From Paracoccus limosus (lineage in GTDB: Bacteria; Pseudomonadota; Alphaproteobacteria; Rhodobacterales; Rhodobacteraceae), in the NCBI RefSeq assembly GCF_009711185.1, contig NZ_WMIF01000028.1, forward strand, positions 1 through 46,217: a stretch of DNA of 46,217 bases. Reading direction: 5' to 3'. The notes under the pieces were generated by a model that was not told where the DNA came from, ran no database searches, and saw nothing but the letters and a program-made list of their open reading frames with translations. Position 1 is the stretch's first letter. Each line of letters begins with the position of its first letter. Below are positions 17,517 to 25,515 of the stretch, piece after piece. A program made the position numbers and the translations under genes.

Positions 17517-18796
17517 CCGTCACCCTTTCTGATACCCAGGGCCGCGCCATCGCCGCCATCCGCGACTGGTACGAGACTCGGCGGCACGACCAGCAGATCT
17601 TCCGCCTCTTCGGCTATGCCGGGACCGGCAAGACCACGATCACCGCCATGGCGATCGAGGCGCTGGGGCTTGAGCCGATGACCCCGGGCGGGCTTGGCGG
17701 CGTGCTCTTCGCCGCCTTCACCGGCAAGGCGGCGCTCGTCATGACGCGCAAGGGCACGTCCGCGCAGACGATCCACAGCCTGATCTACAGGGTTTCCGAA
17801 GCGACGCCGGAGGAGATCGCGCGCGCGACCGAGGATCTGGCGGCGCTGCGGCGCGACCTGCCGCGCATGGGTCCGGCCGAGCGCGGTTTCGCGATGACGC
17901 GCATCGCCCAGCTCGAGCTGCGCCTCGAGGACATCCACCAGCCGAAGTTCCTGATCAACGAGCAGTCGATCCTGCGCGACGCGGACCTCCTGGTGCTCGA
18001 CGAGGTGTCGATGGTGGGCAAGGAGATGGCCCACGATCTCATGGCCTTTGGCAAGCCGATCCTCGTGCTGGGCGACCCGGGGCAGCTGCCGCCCGTGAAA
18101 GACACGGGCTATTTCACCGAGACCGCCCCGGACGTGATGCTGACCGAGGTGCACCGCCAGGTAGGCGACAGCGCCATCCTGCGGCTCGCGACGCTGGCCC
18201 GCGAGGGACTGCCGATCCCACCCGGCGCGCATGATGACCATGTCTGGAAGATGTCCCGCCACGAGGTCGGTCCCGCGCAGATGCTCCAGGGTGGCCAGGT
18301 GATCTGCGGCACCAACGCGACGCGCCGCTGGCTGAACACCGCCATGAAGCGCGCGGCGGGGTTCGGCGCCGATTATCCGACAGGCGGCGGCGAGAAGATC
18401 ATCTGTCTCAAGAACCGCCACGAACTCGGGCTGATCAACGGCATGTTCCTGACCCTCACCGAGGTGCGGCAGGATCCGGACGACGCCTTCGCCTTCAGCG
18501 CCATGGTCGAGACCGAGGACGGGGTGAGCCTCGGCGGGCGACAGAGTTTCTGGCGCGGCGAATACGCCGATCATGTCGCCTACGATCCCGAACGCGGGCG
18601 GCGAGAATGGCAGATCCGGCGCGGGCTGATCGAGTCCAGCTGGGGCTACGCCATCACCTGCCACAAGTCGCAGGGCTCGCAATGGGAGAACGTCGTCGTG
18701 TTCGACGACGGCTTCGGGCGCAGCGCCGCCGACCGCAACCGCTGGCTCTACACCGCGATCACGCGGGCCGAGAAAGGTCTGGTGATCCTTGCTTGA
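17513..18796 (+). CDS. RecD/Dda-like SF1B helicase
   Basis: A superfamily 1 helicase with Walker A GYAGTGKT (34-41), motif II LLVLDEVSMV, motif III LVLGDPGQLPPV and the C-terminal UvrD_C_2 signature YAITCHKSQGSQW, followed by LYTAITRAEKGL. The start at 17513 overlaps the exonuclease stop; the reading frame is open further upstream, but that extension lies inside the exonuclease gene and has shadow composition. The 427-residue length fits phage Dda/RecD2-like helicases. It likely unwinds DNA in phage replication or recombination. Confidence 0.93.
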   Translation: MTVTLSDTQGRAIAAIRDWYETRRHDQQIFRLFGYAGTGKTTITAMAIEALGLEPMTPGGLGGVLFAAFTGKAALVMTRKGTSAQTIHSLIYRVSEATPEEIARATEDLAALRRDLPRMGPAERGFAMTRIAQLELRLEDIHQPKFLINEQSILRDADLLVLDEVSMVGKEMAHDLMAFGKPILVLGDPGQLPPVKDTGYFTETAPDVMLTEVHRQVGDSAILRLATLAREGLPIPPGAHDDHVWKMSRHEVGPAQMLQGGQVICGTNATRRWLNTAMKRAAGFGADYPTGGGEKIICLKNRHELGLINGMFLTLTEVRQDPDDAFAFSAMVETEDGVSLGGRQSFWRGEYADHVAYDPERGRREWQIRRGLIESSWGYAITCHKSQGSQWENVVVFDDGFGRSAADRNRWLYTAITRAEKGLVILA

Positions 18797-21716
18797 CCTC
18801 AACGATGCCAAACCGCTCGGCGGTGAGCCTCTGCGCTACGATCTCGACCTGGTGGTGGCGCGCCTTCGCGAGACTGCGGAAGTCTGGGTGCCACGCCTGT
18901 TTCCGCGCGGGCGCAGGTCGGGCGACGAATGGCGGCTCGCCAACATCCGGGGCGACGCGCCGCGCAACACCGGCTCCTGTGTCATCACCCTGCGCGGCGC
19001 GCATGCCGGCGACTGGATCGACTTCGACGGCAATCAGGGCGGCGGCCCTATCAGCGCCATCGAGGAAGCGACCGGGCTCGACGGCCGGGCGCTGATCGTC
19101 GAGGCAGCAGAACTCGCGGGCATCGCGCCAGGCGCACCGGAACGTCGCGCGCCGCCGACGCCACCCCCATCGAAGCGCGATCCCGCGCTCGAGATCGCGC
19201 ACATCCTGACGGGTGCGGAGACGATCACGGGCTCTCCGGTCGCGCAGTATCTGACGGGGCGCGGCCTGACCGTGCCCCCGGCCGCCGATCTGCTGTTTCA
19301 CCCTGACCTGACCCATTGGGAGACGAAGACCGGCTATCCGGCCATGCTTGGACAGGTCCGCGACCGCGATGGCGCGGTCATCGGTCTGCACCGCAGCTAC
19401 CTCGCTATCGAGGACGAGGCAGTCACAAAGGCGCCGCTCGACAAGGCGAAGAAGATGCTGGGCCGAGTCGCTGGTGGCGCGGTGCGTCTCGCCGATCTCG
19501 GCGACGGCGATCGGCTGGCGCTTTCCGAAGGGATCGAGACCGGCCTCGCGGTGATGACCGCATGCCCCGATCTGCCGGTCTGGGCGACGTTGTCGACATC
19601 GGGCCTCGAACAGGTCGCTCTGCCGCCTGGCGTCCGGCGCGTGCTGATCCTGGCCGACAACGACACCTCCGGGGCCGGTCTGCGGGCCGCCGAGGCCGCC
19701 GCCCGGCGCCTGCGCGCGCAAGGGCGCGACGTGGCCGTCGTCCTGCCGCCCGAGGAAGGCGAGGATTTCAACGACCTGCTGCTGCGCGAAGGGCCCGAGG
19801 CTGTCGCCGCCCTGATCGCAGATGCGGAGGCCATCACCGAGGCCGAACCCACACTGCTGATCGGGCAGCACCGGCCGGTCAACTATCAGGGCAGCGGCGA
19901 GGCCATCCCCACCTTGCGCGCCGACGAGGGCGATCTGGCCCGCTCGGTCGAGCGGGTCTGGAGCCTGCTGATGGCCTCGAACCGTACGCCATGGGTGTTC
20001 CGCTTCGCCGGACAGCCGACATGGGTGGTGCCCGATGATGAGGGCCGTCCGGTCGCCACCGCGATCACCGAGGAACGGCTGCGTCACATGCTGGCGCGGC
20101 TGGCGCACTGGAAGAAGCTGAATGGCAAGGGCGAGCTGGTCGCGGCCCCGCCGCCGATCGCCGTGGTCAAATCCGTGCTGGCCACGCCCGATCCGGCACT
20201 GCCCGTGCTGGTGGGCATCGTCAACACGCCAGTCTTCGGTCGCGGCGGCACGCTGCTGACCACGCCGGGCTATCACCCCGATGCCCGGCTCCTCTATGCC
20301 CCGACGCCCGGGTTCGCGGTGCCGAGCATCCCCACCAGACCGACAGCCACCGAGATCGCCGCTGCTCGCGATCTCTTGTGCGAGGATCTGCTCGGCGACT
20401 TCCCCTTCGTCGGTCCCGCCGAAATGGCGCATGTGATCGCGCTGCTGCTGCTCGGCTTCCTGCGCGGGATGATCGACGGGCCGACGCCGCTGCACCTGAT
20501 CGAGAAGCCCAGCCCCGGCTCCGGCGCCACGCTGATGGTCGATGCCGTCGCCACCATCCTCACCGGCTCGGGCGCGAGCGTCATGACCGAAGGGCGCGAC
20601 GACGACGAATGGCGCAAGCGCGTCACCGCGAAGCTGCGCCAGATCCCCGCCATCGTGCTGATCGACAACCTGCGCGCCAAGCTCGACAGCTCCGCCGTCG
20701 CGGCCGCGCTGACGGCGCCGTTCTGGGAGGACCGGATCCTCGGCGCATCGGAAATGGCGCGGCTGCCGATCCGCTGCCTCTGGATCGCCACCGGCAACAA
20801 CCCCGAGTTCTCCAACGAGATGGCGCGGCGCCTCCTGCGCATCCGGCTCGATCCTCACGAGGAGCGCCCCTGGCAGCGCACCGGCTTCCGCCATCCCGAT
20901 CTGATGACATGGGTACGCGCGAACCGCCCCCGGCTGGTCGCCGCCTGTCTCACGCTCTGCCAGGCATGGATCGCCGCCGGAAAGCCGCGCGGGGCGCGCA
21001 CCATCGGTTCCTTCGAAAATTGGGCGCATGTCGTCGGCGGGGTGCTCGAGGTTGCGGACATTCCCGGCTTCCTCGGCAATCTCGACGAGATGATGGAGGC
21101 GTCCGACTGCGAAGGCGCGGGCTGGAGCGCCTTCATCGCCGCCTGGTGGGATCGTTTCGGGACCGCCGAGGTGGGCGCGGCCGACCTCTTCGACGTGGCC
21201 CTGTTCTGCGATCCTGCGCCCCCGATCACCGGCCACACGGACCGCGCGCAGAAGACCAGCTTCGGGATCGCCATCAAGAAGATGCGGGACCGCGTGTTCA
21301 AGGTGGGCGATCTGACCCTCAGGCTGGTGCAGGCGGGCACGTTTCGGCGGGCGGTCAAATGGCAGCTGAAGGTCTCCGAGCAGCCATCGCGTCCGCAATC
21401 CGGCGCACGAGGGTCTGATGCGTGTGAACCTCGGGGCGCGAGTGTGAACCTCCAAGACCGAGGTTCACACGATCAAGCCGTTGATCAGAATGGCAAATGT
21501 GAACCTTGTGAACCTTGTGAACCTCTCCCAACCCTTACGCACGCGCGCGCGCACGCACATGCGAAGGATGATGCCGGAAAAGGTTCACAAGGTTCGCGAG
21601 GTTCACAAAACCCCGTGAATTCAGAGCCTTGTCGGTGTGAACCTCCGTGTGAACCTCCCGCGGCAGGTTCCCGAGGTTCACCCGTCCCCGATTGGCTGCG
21701 GGAGCTCGATCCATGA
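18789..21716 (+). CDS. Toprim primase fused to a phage helicase-like domain
   Basis: The start is TTG 18789, forced by an in-frame stop at 18783 and overlapping the helicase stop. Residues 1-115 form a zinc-less primase N-domain (NQGGGPISAIEEATG). A Toprim domain follows, with SEGIET (246-251) and LADNDTSG (288-295). Residues about 380-830 resemble a D5/DUF927-type ATPase, with a degenerate P-loop KPSPGSGAT (about 573-581) lacking the usual lysine and a sensor stretch WIATGNNPEFSNEMARRLL. The last 100 residues are low-complexity CEP and GSQ/GSR repeats produced by the DNA repeats in that part of the gene. It should be the main replication initiator or primase. Confidence 0.88.
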   Translation: MLDLNDAKPLGGEPLRYDLDLVVARLRETAEVWVPRLFPRGRRSGDEWRLANIRGDAPRNTGSCVITLRGAHAGDWIDFDGNQGGGPISAIEEATGLDGRALIVEAAELAGIAPGAPERRAPPTPPPSKRDPALEIAHILTGAETITGSPVAQYLTGRGLTVPPAADLLFHPDLTHWETKTGYPAMLGQVRDRDGAVIGLHRSYLAIEDEAVTKAPLDKAKKMLGRVAGGAVRLADLGDGDRLALSEGIETGLAVMTACPDLPVWATLSTSGLEQVALPPGVRRVLILADNDTSGAGLRAAEAAARRLRAQGRDVAVVLPPEEGEDFNDLLLREGPEAVAALIADAEAITEAEPTLLIGQHRPVNYQGSGEAIPTLRADEGDLARSVERVWSLLMASNRTPWVFRFAGQPTWVVPDDEGRPVATAITEERLRHMLARLAHWKKLNGKGELVAAPPPIAVVKSVLATPDPALPVLVGIVNTPVFGRGGTLLTTPGYHPDARLLYAPTPGFAVPSIPTRPTATEIAAARDLLCEDLLGDFPFVGPAEMAHVIALLLLGFLRGMIDGPTPLHLIEKPSPGSGATLMVDAVATILTGSGASVMTEGRDDDEWRKRVTAKLRQIPAIVLIDNLRAKLDSSAVAAALTAPFWEDRILGASEMARLPIRCLWIATGNNPEFSNEMARRLLRIRLDPHEERPWQRTGFRHPDLMTWVRANRPRLVAACLTLCQAWIAAGKPRGARTIGSFENWAHVVGGVLEVADIPGFLGNLDEMMEASDCEGAGWSAFIAAWWDRFGTAEVGAADLFDVALFCDPAPPITGHTDRAQKTSFGIAIKKMRDRVFKVGDLTLRLVQAGTFRRAVKWQLKVSEQPSRPQSGARGSDACEPRGASVNLQDRGSHDQAVDQNGKCEPCEPCEPLPTLTHARAHAHAKDDAGKGSQGSRGSQNPVNSEPCRCEPPCEPPAAGSRGSPVPDWLRELDP
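21424..21681. repeat. Iteron-like GTGAACCT cluster inside the primase gene
   Basis: Exact GTGAACCT starts at 21424, 21444, 21499, 21508, 21517, 21637 and 21649. The inverse AGGTTCAC starts at 21461, 21581, 21599 and 21674. Near copies are AGGTTCGC at 21590 and AGGTTCCC at 21665. Three direct copies at 9-bp steps (21499-21524) face three inverse copies at 9-bp steps (21581-21606), giving a 26-bp inverted repeat with 24 matches across a 56-bp gap. Only isolated copies were noticed elsewhere (2428 and 2468, in hsdM). The layout resembles iterons of a replication origin. Confidence 0.8.
21536..21563. repeat. 28-bp alternating purine-pyrimidine tract
   Basis: Every step from 21536 to 21563 alternates pyrimidine and purine, with a core of CG repeats at 21542-21552. 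Such tracts can adopt Z-DNA under negative supercoiling. It lies in the gap between the two facing triplets of the GTGAACCT cluster. It encodes a His/Ala/Arg-rich stretch in the primase tail. Confidence 0.7.
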
Positions 21717-21772
21717 GCCCCGCATGTCCCGCCCGTCACCCCATCGAGCAGCAAACCGGAAAGGAGCCGATC

Positions 21773-22291
21773 ATGGCCCAAGCATCTCTGACCCCGACCC
21801 CCGTGAGCGCCCCGTGTCCCGGCGTGCCGGTCGTCCTCGCCCTCGACCTCGGCACCACGACCGGGTGGGCGCTGCAGGCGGCGGACGGTCTGATCACCAG
21901 CGGCACCGTGTCTTTCCGGCCCAGCCGCTATGACGGCGGGGGCATGCGCTACCTACGGTTCCGGGGCTGGCTCGAGCAGCTGGCCCACGACGCCGGAACC
22001 ATCACCGCCATCCACTTCGAGGAGGTTCGCAGGCACGTCGGCACCGACGCGGCGCATGTCTATGGCGGGCTGCTGGCCACGCTGACGTCGTGGGTGGAGA
22101 CCGCGGGCGTCGCCTATCAGGGCGTGCCGGTCGGCACCATCAAGCGCCACGCCACAGGCAAGGGCAACGCGAACAAGGACGCCATGATGGCGGCCGCCCG
22201 GGCGCGCGGCTTCAGCCCCGCCGACGACAACGAGGCCGACGCCATCGCGATCCTGCTCTGGGCGCTGGAAACGCGCGGAGGTGTGCAATGA
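21773..22291 (+). CDS. RuvC-like phage Holliday junction resolvase
   Basis: The ATG at 21773 has AAGGAG 6 nt upstream; an earlier in-frame ATG at 21713 overlaps the primase stop and is the alternative. An RNase H-fold resolvase is indicated by LALDLGTTTGWA (D25), then IHFEEVRRH, and a C-terminal acidic motif DDNEADAIAI. The 172-residue length fits RuvC-like phage resolvases. It would resolve branched DNA before packaging. Confidence 0.85.
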   Translation: MAQASLTPTPVSAPCPGVPVVLALDLGTTTGWALQAADGLITSGTVSFRPSRYDGGGMRYLRFRGWLEQLAHDAGTITAIHFEEVRRHVGTDAAHVYGGLLATLTSWVETAGVAYQGVPVGTIKRHATGKGNANKDAMMAAARARGFSPADDNEADAIAILLWALETRGGVQ

Positions 22292-22491
22292 CTGGCATGC
22301 GGTTCACGCCCAAGGGCTACGGCGGTCACCGCCGCAACCCCGACGAGGTCAAGCGCGACGGCTGGAAGGAACAGGGGTTGCTGGCGGTGGCTGTCGACGA
22401 TGATCGCCTGACCTGGCCCGAGCGGGAGCTGGTGCGCCAGCTCGGCGAGCGGCTCTACGGCAAGCGGGAACGGGAGGCGCGTCATGGGTGA
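22288..22491 (+). CDS. Small phage protein between resolvase and DUF6362 gene
   Basis: A 67-residue basic protein (GYGGHRRNPDEVKRDGWKEQG, then LTWPERELVRQLGERLYGKR) whose ATG overlaps the resolvase stop and whose stop overlaps the next start. The family is not recognised. The overlaps on both sides support it as a translated gene. Confidence 0.68.
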   Translation: MTGMRFTPKGYGGHRRNPDEVKRDGWKEQGLLAVAVDDDRLTWPERELVRQLGERLYGKREREARHG

Positions 22492-22930
22492 GTGGACCAC
22501 AGCGCAGGTGCAGGACCGGCTGGAGCTTGCGGCGGACGTCATGCGGCAGCTGCCTGGCGTGATGCCGCAGGGCTACTTCAACGCCTGGCCCGAATACTTC
22601 CACAGCTTCGCCGACAAGGTCGGTCAGGAGCCGCAGATGCGTCGCCCGAGGCCCAGCCCGCGACAGATCACACAGGCGGAGGAAGCGATGCTTTGGCTGC
22701 GCTGGCTCGAGCCAGAGGATGGGCGCTTGGTCTGGGCCCGCGCAGACGGCATGGCGTGGAAGCCGATCTGCTGGCAGTTCGGTCTGTCGCGCACGGCCGC
22801 TACCAAGCGCTGGCAGTACGGCCTTGCAGTGATCACCTGGCGGCTGAACGGTCGCGTCCCGTCGCTCCGGCGGTCACAGCAGTTCGTCATCGAAAACGCC
22901 AATCGGCTGTCAAGAAAAATCGTCCTCTGA
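22484..22930 (+). CDS. DUF6362 family phage protein
   Basis: The 148-residue protein has LPGVMPQGYFNAWPEYFHSF, an AEEAMLWLRWLEPED segment and a helix-turn-helix-like WKPICWQFGLSRTAATKRWQ, consistent with what I recall of DUF6362. DNA binding is likely. It is the last gene before a 405-bp non-coding stretch and could regulate a downstream promoter. Confidence 0.78.
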   Translation: MGEWTTAQVQDRLELAADVMRQLPGVMPQGYFNAWPEYFHSFADKVGQEPQMRRPRPSPRQITQAEEAMLWLRWLEPEDGRLVWARADGMAWKPICWQFGLSRTAATKRWQYGLAVITWRLNGRVPSLRRSQQFVIENANRLSRKIVL

Positions 22931-23335
22931 GGAAATTTTCGGGTGTACATCGCAGGCCCTTACACATTTCGACGAGGCCGTTAGAAAACGAATATGCTCG
23001 GGAGAGGAGCGCGCAGGCAGAGGCCGCGCCGCTGGCTTCCGGGGTCCAGCGAAGGGTCCAGCCGGGGTCCAATGGGCTAACCCATTGAGTTCTTGGTTCC
23101 TTCCTCGCGATATTCGTATGCTGGCGGGCGAAGCGCGGCACATCGCTAGCGACAGGGCCGGATTTTTGGGAAGCCACCCGGAAGCCGGACCCACTCACGC
23201 CCCGCGCAAACACCAATGAACGCTGACCTTTCGACCGGACACTGCTGGTGGCCGCTGGACCCCGTGTGGAGTCCTGCCCGGCATCCGGAGTCCGGAAGCC
23301 ACCAGCATCCACCCGCCTGAGGACCCTTGCCCACC
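22931..23335. other. 405-bp non-coding stretch with repeats
   Basis: No convincing gene lies here; a 34-codon plus-strand ORF at 23216-23320 has no clear ribosome site. GGGTCCA is repeated at 23042, 23054 and 23065, with an inverse copy at 23255. A 16-bp inverted repeat, AATGGG-CTAA-CCCATT, follows at 23071-23086. CGAATAT at 22989 faces ATATTCG at 23110. This may be a regulatory region for the methyltransferase gene or another cis-acting phage site. Confidence 0.5.
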
Positions 23336-24712
23336 ATGACGCTGAGCTTCGCCCCGGACGCGATCGAGACTTGGCCGCTGTCGCGCCTCCAGCCCTACGC
23401 GAAGAACGCGAAGGCGCACGGCGCGGACCAGGTCGCCAAGATCGCCGCCAGCATGGCCGAGTTCGGCTGGACCGTGCCATGCCTCGTCGCCGAGGACGGC
23501 GAGCTGATCGCCGGGCATGGCCGCGTCCTGGCCGCCACGCAGCTCGGGCTGACCGAGGCGCCGGTGATCGTGCTGGGCCACCTGACCGAGGCGCAGCGCC
23601 GAGCATACCGGATCGCGGACAACAAGCTGACCGAACTCGGCAGCTGGGACGAGGCGCTGCTGTCGGCGGAACTGAACGACCTGCTGGCCGAGGATTTCGA
23701 CCTTTCGCTGGTGGGCTTCTCGGACGGCGAGTTGGACAAGCTGCTGGCCTTCGTGCCGGAGGGGGATGGTGAAGACGGTGGCCCCGGGGGCTCCGTGCCG
23801 CCGGTGACCATCCCGGAACCGCCGCGCAATCCGGCGTCGCGTACCGGCGATCTGTGGATCCTCGGGGATCATCGATTGCTGTGTGGTGACAGCACCAGCG
23901 CCGCCGATGTGCGCCGCCTGATGAATGGCGAGCGGGCGATCCTGTTCGCGACCGATCCGCCGTATCTGGTGGACTACGACGGCTCGAACCATCCGACCCG
24001 CAACAAGGATTGGTCGGCGTCCTACGGCACGACCTGGGACGACAGTTCGCAGGGCGCGGAACTCTACGACGGCTTCATCGCGGCCGCCGTGGCGGAGGCC
24101 ATCGCCGAGGACGCCGCTTGGTACTGCTGGCACGCCTCCCGCCGCCAGGCGATGCTGGAAGCCTGCTGGGAGAAAGCCGGTGCCTTCGTGCATCAGCAGA
24201 TCATCTGGGTGAAGGACCGCGGGGTTCTGACCCGCTCCCATTACCTCTGGAAACACGAGCCCTGTTTCATGGGTTGGCGCCGTCCGAACCGCCCGCCGAA
24301 GGTGGCCGAGGAAACGCTGCCATCGACATGGGCGCTGCCGAGTTTCGCGAAGGACAACCGGCCCGACCACCCGACGCCGAAACCGCTCGACGCCTTCGGC
24401 ATCCCGATGCGCCAGCATGTGACGCGGGGCGGCCTCTGCTACGAGCCGTTCTCGGGCTCCGGCTCTCAGATCATCGCAGGCGAGGCCAATGGCCGTCGTG
24501 TGTTCGCGATGGAGATCAGCCCGGCCTATGTCGACGTCGCCGTGGAGCGCTGGCAGGCCGAGACCGGCCGAGACGCGATCCTCGATGGCGACGGACGGAC
24601 CTTCACGCAGTTGAGAACCGAGCGGCTGGGCGACAATGGCGAAGCCCCCGCAGATGCCCCGGACACGGATGCCGAACCCGAATCCGCACACAAGCGCAAG
24701 CCTTCCGCATGA
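23336..24712 (+). CDS. ParB-domain DNA methyltransferase
   Basis: The ATG at 23336 is preferred; a TTG at 23327 is too close to the GAGGA ribosome site. Residues about 10-120 form a ParB-like domain (PYAKNAKAH, then LIAGHGRVLAA, then YRIADNKLTELG). A methyltransferase domain follows, with catalytic DPPY before the SAM-binding FSGSGSQ, so it belongs to the class with motif IV ahead of motif I (N6-adenine or N4-cytosine). The C-terminal 30 residues are a disordered tail. It probably modifies phage DNA against host restriction or for replication control. Confidence 0.92.
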   Translation: MTLSFAPDAIETWPLSRLQPYAKNAKAHGADQVAKIAASMAEFGWTVPCLVAEDGELIAGHGRVLAATQLGLTEAPVIVLGHLTEAQRRAYRIADNKLTELGSWDEALLSAELNDLLAEDFDLSLVGFSDGELDKLLAFVPEGDGEDGGPGGSVPPVTIPEPPRNPASRTGDLWILGDHRLLCGDSTSAADVRRLMNGERAILFATDPPYLVDYDGSNHPTRNKDWSASYGTTWDDSSQGAELYDGFIAAAVAEAIAEDAAWYCWHASRRQAMLEACWEKAGAFVHQQIIWVKDRGVLTRSHYLWKHEPCFMGWRRPNRPPKVAEETLPSTWALPSFAKDNRPDHPTPKPLDAFGIPMRQHVTRGGLCYEPFSGSGSQIIAGEANGRRVFAMEISPAYVDVAVERWQAETGRDAILDGDGRTFTQLRTERLGDNGEAPADAPDTDAEPESAHKRKPSA

Positions 24713-24931
24713 AGCAGTCGCGCCGCATGTCTCTGGTCGAGTCCATCGCCAACGTGGTCGTGGGCTACGGCGTTGCCGTCGTCACGCAGATCCTGATCTT
24801 CCCGGTCTTCGGGCGACACACTACACACGACGCTGGCGCAGAACCTCAAAAGTGACACGGTGTTCACCGCGGTCACTATCGCGCGTTCCTTCGCCCTGCG
24901 GCGGTTGTTTGAAGCAGCTGGAACTAAATAG
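24709..24931 (+). pseudogene. Frameshifted small membrane protein gene
   Basis: The ATG overlaps the methyltransferase stop. The frame opens with SRRMSLVESIANVVVGYGVA and a hydrophobic segment, then goes out of phase at the GGG run at 24811-24813 and stops at 24855. Removing one G restores a reading of GDTLHTTLAQNL followed by VFTAVTIARSFALRRLFEA to a stop at 24931, the expected second half of this common phage membrane family (DUF7220-like, from memory). It is a single-base frameshift, sequencing error or recoding site; the first seems most likely. Confidence 0.7.
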
Positions 24932-25016
24932 CCGAGGCTTCGGGTGCTACGCCTGATTGTTTTTTGGTGAGCGGCGAGCAGTGCAGCAAACATGGTATAG
25001 GCTATCGCAATACGAG

Positions 25017-25334
25017 CTACGGAGAGCCGACGCTGAAACCTAAGAATGTCGCGATTGCGGACAGGTTAGCCAAAATTGCAATCGTACCGGCAATTCCAGA
25101 AATCAATACCGCGAAAATGGCGTAGTTTCGAGACTGTCTTGCTGCGCGTAGCGCTGAGTTCAGCACATACTCGACCTGTTTGTAGTCTGAGCCCTCTATC
25201 TTGATTTCAGTCTTTCTGTTCAAGAACCGCTGACAGTTCGGACACTCGCCGCCGAAGACGACGCTAGCGCCGCAGGTTGGGCATTGATGAGCCACGCGGC
25301 TCCCTCCTAACATAGTCGACTCACATACAGTCAT
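25017..25334 (-). CDS. Zinc-ribbon membrane protein
   Basis: A 105-residue protein with a zinc ribbon near the N-terminus (CPTCG, then CPNCQRF) and a C-terminal hydrophobic hairpin (YAIFAVLISGIAGTIAILA, then IATFLGFSVG). An internal ATG at 25313 could be the true start. It is read against the surrounding phage genes and has a lower GC content than its neighbours, as for an acquired accessory gene. Function is unknown. Confidence 0.68.
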   Translation of the reverse strand: MTVCESTMLGGSRVAHQCPTCGASVVFGGECPNCQRFLNRKTEIKIEGSDYKQVEYVLNSALRAARQSRNYAIFAVLISGIAGTIAILANLSAIATFLGFSVGSP

Positions 25335-25515
25335 TGTCCTGATAGCAGTGTAACTTCGGGCGGACTACGTTTTTTTGGCAGCACGTTACCCGTTCGGTGG
25401 TTCATCGACGGACCTCACGCACTTGCTCCCACCCTATGAGATTCATTGTGCAAGATGTTCTTCGATGCCGCCGCGCATACAAGCGGCGACATCGTCCTCT
25501 TCGCAGCAGACGGCG

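Noticed and set aside
15801..18811. Two long minus-strand ORFs (516 and 490 codons)
   Set aside because: Both are shadows of the well-supported SSB-like, exonuclease and helicase genes.
18759..21455. 898-codon minus-strand ORF
   Set aside because: It is antisense to the primase gene. The product is Arg/Gly/His-rich with no domain, and long antisense frames are expected in DNA with strong GC at third positions.
21424..21681. CRISPR array
   Set aside because: The repeats are only 8 bp, occur in both orientations at uneven spacing and lie in a coding sequence; there are no spacers or cas genes. The Cas4-like nuclease is a phage exonuclease.
22910..23194. 94-codon minus-strand ORF in the 405-bp gap
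   Set aside because: It overlaps the end of DUF6362, has no ribosome site and an unstructured composition.
23216..23320. 34-codon ORF before the methyltransferase
   Set aside because: No ribosome site and a Pro/His/Trp-rich product without family likeness; it may be chance in a non-coding stretch.
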